Position numbers and translations under genes: made by a program
Source of the DNA: Stella humosa
GTDB taxonomy: Bacteria; Pseudomonadota; Alphaproteobacteria; ATCC43930; Allostellaceae
Assembly (NCBI RefSeq): GCF_006738645.1
Contig: NZ_AP019700.1
Location: 3,950,001 to 4,014,000 of the forward strand
Reading direction: 5' to 3'
Length of the DNA stretch: 64,000 bases
The notes under the pieces: model-generated
Databases searched by the model: none
What the model saw: only the letters and a program-made list of their open reading frames with translations
Told to the model about the DNA's origin: nothing
Shown: in pieces, positions 25,726-33,686 of the stretch
Numbering within the stretch: the first letter of the stretch is position 1
Layout: every line of letters starts with the position of its first letter

Positions 25726-26646
25726 ATGCCGTACCTGATCGCGGCCGACCTGCCGGACGAGCCGGCGGGCGTGCGCTTCCGCCGGCTGGTCGAGCGGCCC
25801 GGCATCCTGCGCATGCCGGGCGCGCACAACGGCATGGCAGCACTCCAGGCCAAGGCGGCGGGGTTCGAGGCGCTCTATTTGTCGGGGGCCGCGATGACCG
25901 CCTCCATGGGCCTGCCCGACCTCGGCATCATCACCATCGAGGAGGTGTGCTTCTTCATCCGCCAGGTCGCCCGCTCGTCCGGGCTGCCGCTGCTGGTCGA
26001 CGGGGACACCGGCTATGGCGAGGCGCTCAACGTGATGAACATGGTCCGCGCCTTCGAGGATGCCGGCGCGGGTGCGGTCCATCTGGAAGACCAGTTGCTG
26101 CCCAAGAAGTGCGGCCATCTGAACGACAAGAAGCTGGCCGACGCCCGCGACATGGCGGCCAAGGTGGCCGCCGCCGCCCGGGCGCGACGCCACCTCTACG
26201 TCGTCGCCCGCACCGACGCCGCGGCGTCCGAGGGGTTGGACGGGGCGATCGCCCGCGCGCGGCTCTACCGCGAGGCCGGCGCCGACGCCATCTTCCCCGA
26301 GGCGATGACCAGTGCCGAGATGTTCCGCGCCTTCGCCGCGGCATTGCCCGGCGTGCCGCTGCTGGCCAACATGACGGAGTTCGGGCGCACGCCCTATTTC
26401 ACGGGCGCGGAGTTCGCGGAGATGGGCTATCGCATGGTGATCTGGCCGGTCTCGTCGCTGCGCGTGGCCAACAAGGCGCAGGCCCGGCTCTATGCGGCAC
26501 TGCGCCGGGACGACAGCACGCACGAGATGCTCGACCACATGCAGACCCGGGCCGAGCTCTATGCCACCATCGGCCTGCACGACTACGAGGCGCTCGACGC
26601 CTCCATCGTCCAGACCATCGTTCCACCCGCCATCGGCAATGGCTGA
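25726..26646 (+). CDS. Isocitrate lyase/PEP mutase family protein (PrpB/oxaloacetate-decarboxylase-like)
   Basis: 306 residues. The beta/alpha-barrel lyase has PGAHNGMAALQAKAAGFEALYLSGAAMTAS at about 31-60, LVDGDTGYGE (Mg2+ Asp), VHLEDQ, and the catalytic loop KKCGHLNDKK, where the KKCGH motif contains the family's active Cys. It fits 2-methylisocitrate lyase or oxaloacetate decarboxylase relatives. It lies 11 bases after the amidase and 28 bases before the nitrile hydratase alpha gene. It may process the carboxylic acid made from the nitrile, which is inference. Confidence 0.85.
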   Translation: MPYLIAADLPDEPAGVRFRRLVERPGILRMPGAHNGMAALQAKAAGFEALYLSGAAMTASMGLPDLGIITIEEVCFFIRQVARSSGLPLLVDGDTGYGEALNVMNMVRAFEDAGAGAVHLEDQLLPKKCGHLNDKKLADARDMAAKVAAAARARRHLYVVARTDAAASEGLDGAIARARLYREAGADAIFPEAMTSAEMFRAFAAALPGVPLLANMTEFGRTPYFTGAEFAEMGYRMVIWPVSSLRVANKAQARLYAALRRDDSTHEMLDHMQTRAELYATIGLHDYEALDASIVQTIVPPAIGNG

Positions 26647-26674
26647 AGTCCCCTCCTGCCGGAGTCAGACATCC

Positions 26675-27289
26675 ATGACCGACACCCACACCGCCTCGCT
26701 CGACCAGCGCACCCGCGCCCTGGAATCGGCCCTGGCCGACCGCGGCCTGCTGCCGCCCGGCTTCGTCGAGGAATTCACCGCCCATGCCGAGGAGCAGTGG
26801 GTGACCGCCAACGGCGCCCGCATGGTGGCGCGCGCCTGGACCGACGGCGACTTCCGCGAGCGGATGCTGAAGGACGGCCGGTCGGCCGCGGCCGAGATGG
26901 GCTTCGGCATGCCCGAGCATCACCGCCATCTGGTGGTGCTGGAGAACACGCCCGACATCCACAACCTGATCGTCTGCACGCTCTGCTCGTGCACCGCCTA
27001 CACGATCATCGGGGCCGCACCCGACTGGTACAAGGACATGGAGTACCGCGCCCGCGTCGTGCGCGAATCCCGCACGGCCCTGAAGGAGATGGGGCTGGAC
27101 CTGCCGGCCAGCACCGAGATCCGGGTGTGGGACACGACGGCGGACACCCGCTACATGATCCTGCCCGTGCAGCCGCCGGCGACACAGGGCTGGCCGGCGG
27201 ACCGGCTGGCGGACATCGTCACGCAGGCGTCGATGATCGGCACCGAGCGGCTGGACGGCGTCGGCACGCCCGCGGCGGCGAAGGAGTAG
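26675..27289 (+). CDS. Nitrile hydratase alpha subunit (cobalt-type motif)
   Basis: 204 residues. The metal-binding VCTLCSC (Cys101, Cys104, Ser105, Cys106) has Thr at the third position, as in cobalt enzymes; iron enzymes have Ser there. The next residues are TAYTIIG instead of the canonical (Y/T)PWPVLG. The rest (DWYKDMEYRARVVRESRTALKEMG) matches the family. Two of these Cys must be oxidised to sulfinate/sulfenate for activity, normally with an activator protein, which is not in the window. It forms a heterodimer with the next gene, 5 bases downstream. Confidence 0.9.
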   Translation: MTDTHTASLDQRTRALESALADRGLLPPGFVEEFTAHAEEQWVTANGARMVARAWTDGDFRERMLKDGRSAAAEMGFGMPEHHRHLVVLENTPDIHNLIVCTLCSCTAYTIIGAAPDWYKDMEYRARVVRESRTALKEMGLDLPASTEIRVWDTTADTRYMILPVQPPATQGWPADRLADIVTQASMIGTERLDGVGTPAAAKE

Positions 27290-27294
27290 GCGCC

Positions 27295-27912
27295 ATGGAC
27301 GGCATGCACGACCTGGGCGGCAAGCAGGGCTTCGGCCGCATCGCCTACCCCGCCCGCCCCCATGACGAGACCTGGGAGCCGCTGGCCCGCGCGCTGTCGG
27401 CCTGGGCCGTGAAGAACCGGCACTACAACATGGACGAGTACCGCCACGCGATCGAACGCATGGCGCCAATCCACTACATCTCCGCCCCCTACTACGAGCG
27501 CGTGCTGACGGCCGCCGCCACCCTGCTGGTCGAGAAGGGCGTCGTCACCGCAGCCGAACTCGCCGCCCGCGTCGACGGCACCTTCCCGCTGTCCCTGCCG
27601 CTCGGACCCGGCCGCGAGGCCGTCCCGCCGCAGAGCTTCGCCATCGGCGAGACCGTGCGGGTGCGCAACCTCTTCGTCCCCGGCCATGTCCGCATGCCGG
27701 GCTACATCCGCGGCAAGCAGGGCGTCGTCGTCCACATCTCCCCGCCCTACCCCTTCCCGGACGCCCACGCCCACAACATGCAGGCGGCCGAGGAGCCGAC
27801 CTACGACGTGCGCTTCCGCTCCACCGAGCTGTGGCCGGAATCGGCGGACGAGGCGTTCGTCCATGTGGGAGTGTTCCAGAGCTATCTGGAGAAGGTGCGA
27901 AACCGGGCATAA
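27295..27912 (+). CDS. Nitrile hydratase beta subunit
   Basis: 205 residues. It starts with MDGMHDLGGKQGFG, the usual beta N-terminus. The middle is helical (HYNMDEYRHAIERM). The C-terminal SH3-like half has FAIGETVRVRNLFVPGHVRMPGYIRGKQGVVV and VRFRSTELWPE. It supplies the other half of the substrate pocket of the metal enzyme. ATG follows the alpha stop by 5 bases. It is near full length for a stand-alone beta subunit; no activator gene follows, only the low-GC island. Confidence 0.92.
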   Translation: MDGMHDLGGKQGFGRIAYPARPHDETWEPLARALSAWAVKNRHYNMDEYRHAIERMAPIHYISAPYYERVLTAAATLLVEKGVVTAAELAARVDGTFPLSLPLGPGREAVPPQSFAIGETVRVRNLFVPGHVRMPGYIRGKQGVVVHISPPYPFPDAHAHNMQAAEEPTYDVRFRSTELWPESADEAFVHVGVFQSYLEKVRNRA

Positions 27913-28010
27913 GCCCGGGCCATTGGTCTGCACTGGAGAAAAAGCGCACGATGTCGGCCAGCGAGCCCCTAGATGCGACCATCCCACATATGGCACGATT
28001 TAAAAAATGA

Positions 28011-28035
28011 GGCGGCTGTGCTAAGCACAGCCGCC
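28011..28035 (-). terminator. Intrinsic terminator (strong on the minus strand)
   Basis: GGCGGCTGTGC and GCACAGCCGCC pair perfectly (11 bases) around a TAA loop. On the minus strand it is followed by TCATTTTTTAAA, a classic T-run. On the plus strand only AGTTTGG follows, so it may act weakly there to end the nitrile hydratase transcript. Confidence 0.75.
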
Positions 28036-28067
28036 AGTTTGGATACCGTCCATATTTGGCCCACTCA

Positions 28068-28100
28068 AGGCCGCTGGCCCCCGCGAAGGGCCTGCGGCCT
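28068..28100 (+). terminator. Second hairpin, likely terminator for the nitrile hydratase operon
   Basis: Arms AGGCCGC-T-GGCCC and GGGCC-T-GCGGCCT form a 12-base stem with one central T-T mismatch and a CCGCGAA loop. On the plus strand it is followed by TTCTCATTCC. Together with 28011-28035 it makes a tandem terminator 3' of the nitrile hydratase genes. Confidence 0.5.
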
Positions 28101-28230
28101 TTCTCATTCCCGCGCCGCGTCCGTGAGCATGACCACGGCTGGGGACACTCTCCTGAGCATAACTGCTCCCTCCTGCCGATCCCAATGGGCCGACGCATCT
28201 TAGATAGCCCGCCCCCTCCGATTCCGCAAC

Positions 28231-28284
28231 TCACTTCTTTCGTCTCTTCTCCCAAGCAGAGAGATCCTGATAGCCCCGCAGCAT
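28231..28284 (-). pseudogene. Possible remnant of a four-helix-bundle (S23-like) protein gene
   Basis: A frame of 17 codons starts at ATG 28284, with GGGAGG just upstream, and reads MLRGYQDLSAWEKRRKK before a TGA. The phrase GYQDLxAWEK resembles the first residues of four-helix-bundle (23S rRNA intervening-sequence) proteins, which begin with YxDLxVWQK. The rest of such a gene is absent. The match is short, so the call is tentative. Confidence 0.3.
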
Positions 28285-28358
28285 AACCTCCCTCTCTCCC
28301 TCTCTTGCGCTGCACTCTGATCGATGCCACATTTGCATCCAAACAGACGGAGCGCCTC

Positions 28359-29117
28359 ATGACCGACACCCCGATGATCGACGAGAAGGCCAAAATCGAG
28401 CGAAGCCCCTCCTATCCGTTCATTTCACTTCGAAAGGCCGAAGAGCGTACAAAGCAATTCTGGGAAAAGCATCGCAAAGAATCCGCGCGGCTCGCCACAA
28501 TTGCTTCGACCTGGGGATATGGCGCAAAGAGCAGCGGCCTCCAACAAACCGTTGGCGCTCTGAAGCAATACGGATTGATGGAGGATCAGGGTAGCGGCGA
28601 CGATCGGAAGGTTCAACTCACTGAGCTTGGGCGGCGGCTTGTGGCAGATCACCGGGAAGGTGCACGCGGAGCCGCCTTGCGCGAAGCCGCCATGCGGCCG
28701 CGTCTTTTTCAAGAGTATCGGCGCTGGATAACTGATCCTCCCAGCGAAACTCATTGCCTTAGCGAGCTAGAGCTGGATCGGGGATTCAATCCCACTGCCG
28801 CAAGCGTCTTCTTGAAAGCCTTTACAGAAACAGTTGCTTTTGCAGGACTTCGGGCCACCGAGGCATCATCGAGCCCTACGATCGATCTCACCTCAGACGA
28901 TGACAGTTTAGACGAGATAGATAACCCAACATCTCACATCAAGGCAAATCATGATCATAATATCACCGCAACGCCTGAACAAATACCATTGAGCGATCGA
29001 CTTAAAGTACAATTAACCGTCGGATCATTGTCGGTGAGCGCAGTACTTCGTTCTTCTAAAGAAGTTGACACGCTGATTCAATTTCTGGAAGCAAACAAAC
29101 CTCTACTATCTAATTAA
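28359..29117 (+). CDS. Hypothetical protein with winged-helix-like N-terminal half (low-GC island)
   Basis: 252 residues from ATG at 28359 (an in-frame ATG at 28305 would add 18). Residues 15-95 look like a winged helix (FISLRKAEERTKQFWEKH, LQQTVGALKQYGLMEDQG, KVQLTELGRRLV). The acidic middle (TSDDDSLDEIDN) is probably a linker, and the C-terminal 60 residues form strands (LKVQLTVGSLSVSAVL). Codon use is visibly more A+T rich than neighbours, suggesting recent acquisition. I know no named family; a role in DNA binding is inference. Confidence 0.7.
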   Translation: MTDTPMIDEKAKIERSPSYPFISLRKAEERTKQFWEKHRKESARLATIASTWGYGAKSSGLQQTVGALKQYGLMEDQGSGDDRKVQLTELGRRLVADHREGARGAALREAAMRPRLFQEYRRWITDPPSETHCLSELELDRGFNPTAASVFLKAFTETVAFAGLRATEASSSPTIDLTSDDDSLDEIDNPTSHIKANHDHNITATPEQIPLSDRLKVQLTVGSLSVSAVLRSSKEVDTLIQFLEANKPLLSN

Positions 29118-29152
29118 ATACTGAATGTGTATATGTAACATTACATGGTACT

Positions 29153-29848
29153 TTATCTATTCAGATACTCTGACCGTCTACCCTCCTCCGTCACGATCAT
29201 CCCCATCGGGATGTCGTGCGGCTGCGGATAGATCGTCGGGATCGCGAACAGGCTGAAGCCGACGCCCACAACCGTGCGACCGGCTGGCAGAACGGCCAGC
29301 GTGCGGTCGAAATAGCCGCCGCCATAGCCCAGCCGCCAGCAGGCGCGGTCGAAGCCGACGATCGGGGCCAGCACGATGTCGGGGACGACCTCGGGGCCGT
29401 CGACCGGGGTCGGGATGTTCCAGACGCCGGGTTCCAGCCGGTCGCCGCGTCGCCAGCGGCGGAAGACCAGCGGGCGGCCCTTCTCCGCCACTACCGGCAG
29501 GGCGTAGCTGGCACCGCGATCGGGCAGGGTGTCGGCCCAGGTGCGCAGGTCGGGCTCGGCGCGGATCGGCCACCAGCCGCTGACGGTAAGGCCGTCGAGC
29601 GGGCCGAGGCTGGCGTCCAGATGGGCGGCGATGCGATCGCACCAATGCCGTCGCAGGCTGGGATCGAGCGCCATGCGGGCGGCGATCAGGCGCTGGCGTT
29701 CGGCCTTGCGCCAGCGCGCGACGTCACGGCGCTGCTGGGCATCCTCCGGCGCCGCGGGCAGGCCGAGCCAGGCCGGGTCGAGCTCGTGCATGAAGCAGGG
29801 TGGGGAAGCGTATCCCGCGGGAAGGTCGTCGTCCGGCCGGTCGGCCAT
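29153..29848 (-). CDS. 5-formyltetrahydrofolate cyclo-ligase
   Basis: 231 residues. The ATP/folate loop LGYGGGYFDRTLA and the earlier ALPVVAEKGRPLVFRRW region are family features. It converts 5-formyl-THF to 5,10-methenyl-THF using ATP, in the cytoplasm. The second of two in-frame ATGs is chosen because AGGAGG lies 6 bases before it; the ATG at 29854 abuts the ribosome site. An N-terminal extension of about 40 residues (PAGYASPPCFMHELDP) precedes the conserved RQRLIAARMALDP. It is the last gene of the minus string, 28 bases after the ZIP gene. Confidence 0.9.
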   Translation of the reverse strand: MADRPDDDLPAGYASPPCFMHELDPAWLGLPAAPEDAQQRRDVARWRKAERQRLIAARMALDPSLRRHWCDRIAAHLDASLGPLDGLTVSGWWPIRAEPDLRTWADTLPDRGASYALPVVAEKGRPLVFRRWRRGDRLEPGVWNIPTPVDGPEVVPDIVLAPIVGFDRACWRLGYGGGYFDRTLAVLPAGRTVVGVGFSLFAIPTIYPQPHDIPMGMIVTEEGRRSEYLNR

Positions 29849-29876
29849 CGCCATCCTCCTGACTGGAGGGGCGATC

Positions 29877-30665
29877 CTACCCCAGCGCGATGTCGAGGAA
29901 CATCATGCCGACCAGGCCCACCATCAGGGCCAGGATGGCGTGGCCGTCCTCGTCCTCGCGCTGCGACAGGGGGATGATCTCGGCCGCCACGACATAGATC
30001 ATGGCCCCGCCCGCGATGCCCAGCCCCCAGGGCAGGAGCCAGCCGACATTGACGACCACGAGCACGCCGAGCAGGCCGCCCAGCGGTTCCACCAGGCCGC
30101 TTGCCAGGGCCGCCGCGAAAGCCCAGCCACGGCTGTAGCCGAGCGTCGCCAGCGACGCCGCCACGGCCAACCCCTCGGGCATGTTCTGGACGCCAATGCC
30201 GACGGCGGTCGCCAGCCCCTGGTCGAAGTCGCCGCCGCCGAAGCTGACGCCGACCGCCATCCCCTCCGGAAAGTTATGCAGCGTGATGGCGATGACGAAG
30301 AGCCAGATGCGCCGGATCATGCCCGTGGGATCGCCCGAGGGGCCGATCACCAGATGGTCGACCGGGGCCAGGCGGTTGAGGGCGGCGATGCCGCCCGCTC
30401 CGAGCGCCACGGCCAGGGCCATGATCGCGGCCGCCACCGCCGGGCCGTTGCCGGCCTTCTCCAGCACCTCCACCCCCGGCATGATGAGGGAGAAGAACGA
30501 GGCCGCCAGCATGACGCCGGCCGAGAAGCCGAGCAGCACGCGCTCGCGACGCTCCGTCGGCGGGTCCATGAAAAGGATCGGCGCCGCGCCGACGGCGGTC
30601 AGCAGCCCCGCCAGCAGGCTGCCGACCGAACCGAGCAGGATCGGCGACAGCGTTTCCGGCGTCAT
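29877..30665 (-). CDS. ZIP family metal transporter
   Basis: 262 residues with about 8 membrane helices. The two paired metal motifs HNFPEGMAVG (helix 4) and NMPEGLAVAASL (helix 5) are characteristic of ZIP zinc or iron importers. The variable loop between helices 3 and 4 is short. The ATG overlaps the GNAT stop (ATGA), so the genes are coupled. It should import Zn2+ or a related divalent metal across the inner membrane. Confidence 0.9.
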   Translation of the reverse strand: MTPETLSPILLGSVGSLLAGLLTAVGAAPILFMDPPTERRERVLLGFSAGVMLAASFFSLIMPGVEVLEKAGNGPAVAAAIMALAVALGAGGIAALNRLAPVDHLVIGPSGDPTGMIRRIWLFVIAITLHNFPEGMAVGVSFGGGDFDQGLATAVGIGVQNMPEGLAVAASLATLGYSRGWAFAAALASGLVEPLGGLLGVLVVVNVGWLLPWGLGIAGGAMIYVVAAEIIPLSQREDEDGHAILALMVGLVGMMFLDIALG

Positions 30666-31279
30666 GCCCCGCCGGCGGCCAGCCAGTCGGCGCGGTCGAT
30701 GAAGAAGAAATCCACCATGTGCGTTCCGAAATCCCGCTGCCCATCCGGCCGCATGCCGACCTTCAGCAACACCCGTTGCGAGGCGGCATTGTCGGGATTG
30801 GTGGTGGCGACCATGCGTTCCAGCCCCAGCGCGTCGAAGCCGAATTCCAGGAAGCGGCGGGACAGCTCGGTCGCGTAGCCCGTGCCCCAGGCGGCCGGTT
30901 CCAGCATGTAGTTGATCTCGACCGCCTGCAACCGCTCCACCCAGAAGAGGCCGCCGCGACCGACAAAGGCGCCGGTGTCGGTCGCGAACACCGCAAACGG
31001 GCCATAGCCGCGCTCGCGCCACTGGGCCTGGGCCAGTTCGATGATGCGCTGCGCCTGCCCGGGCGGGTCGGCCGCGATCGCCTTGGCGCTCGACAGGTAG
31101 CGGTGAACCGCCGGCTGGGCGATCAGCGCCGTATAGTCGGCCAGATGCTCCTGGCCGAGGGGAACCAGGGTCAGGCGCTGGGTCGCGAGGGTCGGCGGCA
31201 AGGGCGGCTCCGGCTGGCGGCTGGCGAGTCGTTGCGAATCTCTCGCAACTTCTAGCGTAGCCCGCCGGCCGGAGTCCAC
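30662..31279 (-). CDS. GNAT N-acetyltransferase (RimJ/RimL type)
   Basis: 205 residues from a GTG start 4 bases past the hydrolase stop. The phrase LATQRLTLVPLGQEHLADY opens the RimJ/RimL fold. VGRGGLFWVE, INYMLEPAAWGTGYATELSRRFLEFGF and TTNPDNAASQRVLLKVGM are the strands and acetyl-CoA loop. The first 30 residues lack similarity and may not be translated. The target could be a protein N-terminus or a small molecule. Confidence 0.82.
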   Translation of the reverse strand: MDSGRRATLEVARDSQRLASRQPEPPLPPTLATQRLTLVPLGQEHLADYTALIAQPAVHRYLSSAKAIAADPPGQAQRIIELAQAQWRERGYGPFAVFATDTGAFVGRGGLFWVERLQAVEINYMLEPAAWGTGYATELSRRFLEFGFDALGLERMVATTNPDNAASQRVLLKVGMRPDGQRDFGTHMVDFFFIDRADWLAAGGA

Positions 31280-31283
31280 ATGC

Positions 31284-32168
31284 CTAGGCCTTCATTCCAG
31301 TGATCGAGCCGCTGATCGCGCGCGGGTCGCGGTTGGGCCAGCGCCCCGCTTCCACCTGGGCCAGGAAGTCGCCGACCAGGCGGTTGTAGGCGTCCGGCTC
31401 TTCCAGGTTGATGGCGTGGCCGGCGTTGGGAATGATGGCCAGCGCCGAGTTGGGGATCGTGTGCTTCATCAGCAGGCCCGGCTGCAGGCAGGGCCAGTCC
31501 TCGTCGCCGCTCAGCAGCAGGGTGGGCACGGTGATGCCCTTCATCTCCTCGACGAGATCATAGAGCGAGGGCCGCTCGCGCTGCACGCCGATCTGGGTGT
31601 TGGCCGAGCCCAGGGCCGAATGCTCCGACAGGATCTGCTTGAACTCCGCGAAGCCGCGCGGGTCCTTGTTCTGGAACTGCACCCGCGACGGGCCGAAGGC
31701 GTATTTCTCGGCGAAGGCCTGCATCCCTTCCTTCAGGATGAAGGCGGAGATGACGTCGGCCTCTGCCCGGAAACGCTCCTTCTGGCCGACTTCGGCGCCG
31801 TAGCCACAGCCGCCGATGCAGAGCGACAGCGCCCGGTCCAGGTGGCGCAGGCCGAAATGCAGGGTGGCAAAGCCGCCCATCGACAGGCCGACGATGTGGG
31901 CCTTGTCGTAGCCCAGATGGTCCAGGATGGCGGCGATGTCGTCGGCCGCGCGCGCCTGCGAATAGGAAGACGGGCTCTCGGGCACGTCGGACGGCTCGAA
32001 GCCGCGGGCGTTATACGCGACGCAGCGATGGCGCTTGGCGAAGTGGCGCATCTGCGGCTCCCAACTGCGCAGGTCGCCCGCGAACTCATGGACGAAGATG
32101 ACCGGGCTGCCGGAGCCGGATTCCTCGTAGTAGAGGCGCACGCCATCGTTTGTGGTCGCATAGGCCAT
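31284..32168 (-). CDS. Alpha/beta hydrolase (enol-lactonase/esterase-like)
   Basis: 294 residues. VHEFAGDLRSWEPQ holds the oxyanion region. VGLSMGGFATLHFG is the nucleophile elbow (Ser near 96). LLLSGDEDWPC carries the likely catalytic Asp, and IPNAGHAINLEEP the His. This fits the 3-oxoadipate enol-lactonase group. It sits 17 bases after the GntR gene in a CoA/hydantoinase catabolic string, where it may open a lactone or hydrolyse an ester. Confidence 0.85.
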   Translation of the reverse strand: MAYATTNDGVRLYYEESGSGSPVIFVHEFAGDLRSWEPQMRHFAKRHRCVAYNARGFEPSDVPESPSSYSQARAADDIAAILDHLGYDKAHIVGLSMGGFATLHFGLRHLDRALSLCIGGCGYGAEVGQKERFRAEADVISAFILKEGMQAFAEKYAFGPSRVQFQNKDPRGFAEFKQILSEHSALGSANTQIGVQRERPSLYDLVEEMKGITVPTLLLSGDEDWPCLQPGLLMKHTIPNSALAIIPNAGHAINLEEPDAYNRLVGDFLAQVEAGRWPNRDPRAISGSITGMKA

Positions 32169-32185
32169 CGCTCGTCACTCCCCCG

Positions 32186-32968
32186 TCAACTGTCCTCGAG
32201 TTCGGCCGTCCCGGTGTCGCCCGGCAGGCCGTAGGCGGACTCCGCCAGCGCCCGCGCGATCACCCCATGGGACCGCCGCATCAGTTGGCTCGCCCGCCGG
32301 CGTGCCAGGTCGGCCTTGCCGGCCAGCACCGCCTCGGCCACGCCGCCATGGCCTTCCAGGGTCATCGCCAGCATCTCGCGCGACTGGAGGTGGGCCAGGT
32401 AGCGGTAGCGCAATGCCTGCTTCTCGATACCGGCCACGATACGGATCAGCGTCTGGTTCTGCGACAGGGCATGGATCGCGCGGGTGAAGGCGACATTGTG
32501 CTGGAAGAAGGTCGGCACGTCGTCAGCCGTGAAGGCCGCCTGCAAGCCGGCCAGCAGCCGCTCCACCAGCGCCCGGCCCTCGTCGTCGATGCGCCGCGCG
32601 GCCTCGGCTGCCGCCAGGCCTTCGAGCCCGACGCGGCAGGCATAGACCTCGTCCAGGTCGCGCCGGCTCATCGGCGTTATGCTGACGCCGCGCCGGGCGG
32701 CCCGGATCACCAGCCCGTCGCCCTCCAGCATGCGGAAGGCCTCGCGGATGGGCGAGCGGCTGACGCCGAAGCTGGCGCCGACCTCTTCCTCCAGGATGCG
32801 GGTGCCGGGGGCCAGTTCTAGGAAGACGATGCGGTCGGACAGCACGCGCGCGATCTCGGTCGCGATCACCGATGGCAGGGCGAAATCGCCGCCGCGCAGC
32901 AGTCCTGGGCCCACACCCCAGGCCGGCGTGCCGGGAACGGCGACGCTATCCGAGGACATAGCCGCCAT
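32186..32968 (-). CDS. GntR family regulator, FCD subfamily
   Basis: 260 residues. The winged helix (about 35-100) holds LEEEVGASFGVSRSPIREAFRMLEGDGLV, typical of GntR. The all-helical FCD ligand domain (105-245) includes VYACRVGLEGLAA and HGGVAEAVLAGKADLA, with His/Asp positions for a metal. FCD regulators usually bind the organic acid or sugar acid degraded by their own cluster. The start overlaps the end of the upstream SDR gene. It probably controls the divergent promoter region at 39538-39621, where a fitting palindrome lies. Confidence 0.9.
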   Translation of the reverse strand: MAAMSSDSVAVPGTPAWGVGPGLLRGGDFALPSVIATEIARVLSDRIVFLELAPGTRILEEEVGASFGVSRSPIREAFRMLEGDGLVIRAARRGVSITPMSRRDLDEVYACRVGLEGLAAAEAARRIDDEGRALVERLLAGLQAAFTADDVPTFFQHNVAFTRAIHALSQNQTLIRIVAGIEKQALRYRYLAHLQSREMLAMTLEGHGGVAEAVLAGKADLARRRASQLMRRSHGVIARALAESAYGLPGDTGTAELEDS

Positions 32969-33686
32969 CGGCGATCACCGTCTCGCCGACGATGTAGGCG
33001 GCCGCGTCCGAGGTCAGGAACAGGGCCAGCTTGGCCATCTCCTCGGCCGTGCCCCAGCGCCCGGCCGGCACCCGCGCCAGCCCGCGATCGCCGGAACTGC
33101 CGGCCTGCACCGTCGCCCGCGACATGCGAGTGAGAGAGCGCCCCGGTGCCAGGCAGAGGACGCGCACGCCATGGGGCGCCCATTCGACCGCCGCCCCGCG
33201 CGTGATCTGCGAGATGGCGGCCTTGGCCGCGGCATAGACCGCGCGGTTCTCGCCGCCGGAAAAAGCGGTCTGGGAACCGATCGACAGGATGACGCCGCGC
33301 CCACGCGCGACCATGCCGGCGCCCACGAGCTGGATCAGGCGGATCGCGCCCACTAGGTCGATGTCGATGACGCGGCGCACCTCCTCGAGGCTGGTTTCGA
33401 GCAGCGGCTTGGCCACCAGCACGCCGGCATTGCTGATGAGCACGTCGACCGGGCCGGCCGCCTCGACCAGGCGCGCGACGGAGGCCGCGTCGGCCTGATC
33501 ATAGACATGGGCCTCGGCGCCATGGCGCGCAGCCACCGCGGCCAGGGGCCCTTCCTCGATGTCGGCCAGGACCAGCGTGGCGCCGGCCGCATGGAACGCC
33601 GCCGCCATCGCAGCACCCAGGCCATTGGCAGCCCCCGTGACCAGCACCCGCCGGCCGGCGAAGTCGAGATCGGCCGCCAGGGTCAC
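32946..33686 (-). CDS. SDR family oxidoreductase
   Basis: 246 residues. The cofactor loop TGAANGLG is at 17-24, followed by NAG at 86-88. The catalytic Ser138, Tyr151 and Lys155 occur in SIGSQT and YAAAK. The C-terminus IVGETVIADGGYVLG is usual for the FabG-like group. The acidic residue after strand 2 (LADIEEG) favours NAD. The start overlaps the epimerase stop (ATGA). It probably oxidises a hydroxy-acid or CoA intermediate of the operon. Confidence 0.9.
   Translation of the reverse strand: MTLAADLDFAGRRVLVTGAANGLGAAMAAAFHAAGATLVLADIEEGPLAAVAARHGAEAHVYDQADAASVARLVEAAGPVDVLISNAGVLVAKPLLETSLEEVRRVIDIDLVGAIRLIQLVGAGMVARGRGVILSIGSQTAFSGGENRAVYAAAKAAISQITRGAAVEWAPHGVRVLCLAPGRSLTRMSRATVQAGSSGDRGLARVPAGRWGTAEEMAKLALFLTSDAAAYIVGETVIADGGYVLG

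Larger units (their letters stand above)
28011..28194 (-). ncRNA. Candidate small RNA, minus strand
   Basis: Reading on the minus strand from about 28194, the sequence holds small hairpins (GAGCA-GTTA-TGCTC, then CCGTG...CACGG), a large hairpin (28100-28068) and the terminator above. A possible sigma-70 promoter lies ahead: TTGCGG (28229-28224), 17 bases, TATCTA (28206-28201). No known RNA family was recognised. The 5' end is an estimate. It may instead be a decayed sequence that happens to fold well. Confidence 0.25.
27913..28358. other. Gene-free stretch opening the low-GC island
   Basis: 446 bases hold no convincing long gene. The stretch contains an A-rich segment (TTTAAAAAATGA at 28000), two strong hairpins (28011-28035 and 28068-28100), a possible minus-strand small RNA, and a 17-codon gene remnant with its own ribosome site. 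Base composition shifts toward A+T relative to the flanks, which suggests inserted DNA between the nitrile hydratase operon and the formyl-THF ligase gene. No flanking direct repeat was found by eye. Confidence 0.6.

Noticed and set aside
29118-29152. 6S RNA next to the formyl-THF cyclo-ligase gene
   Set aside because: The gap downstream is only 35 bases and the upstream gap 28 bases, too short for a 6S RNA; the candidate RNA at 28011-28194 does not show an obvious 6S layout.
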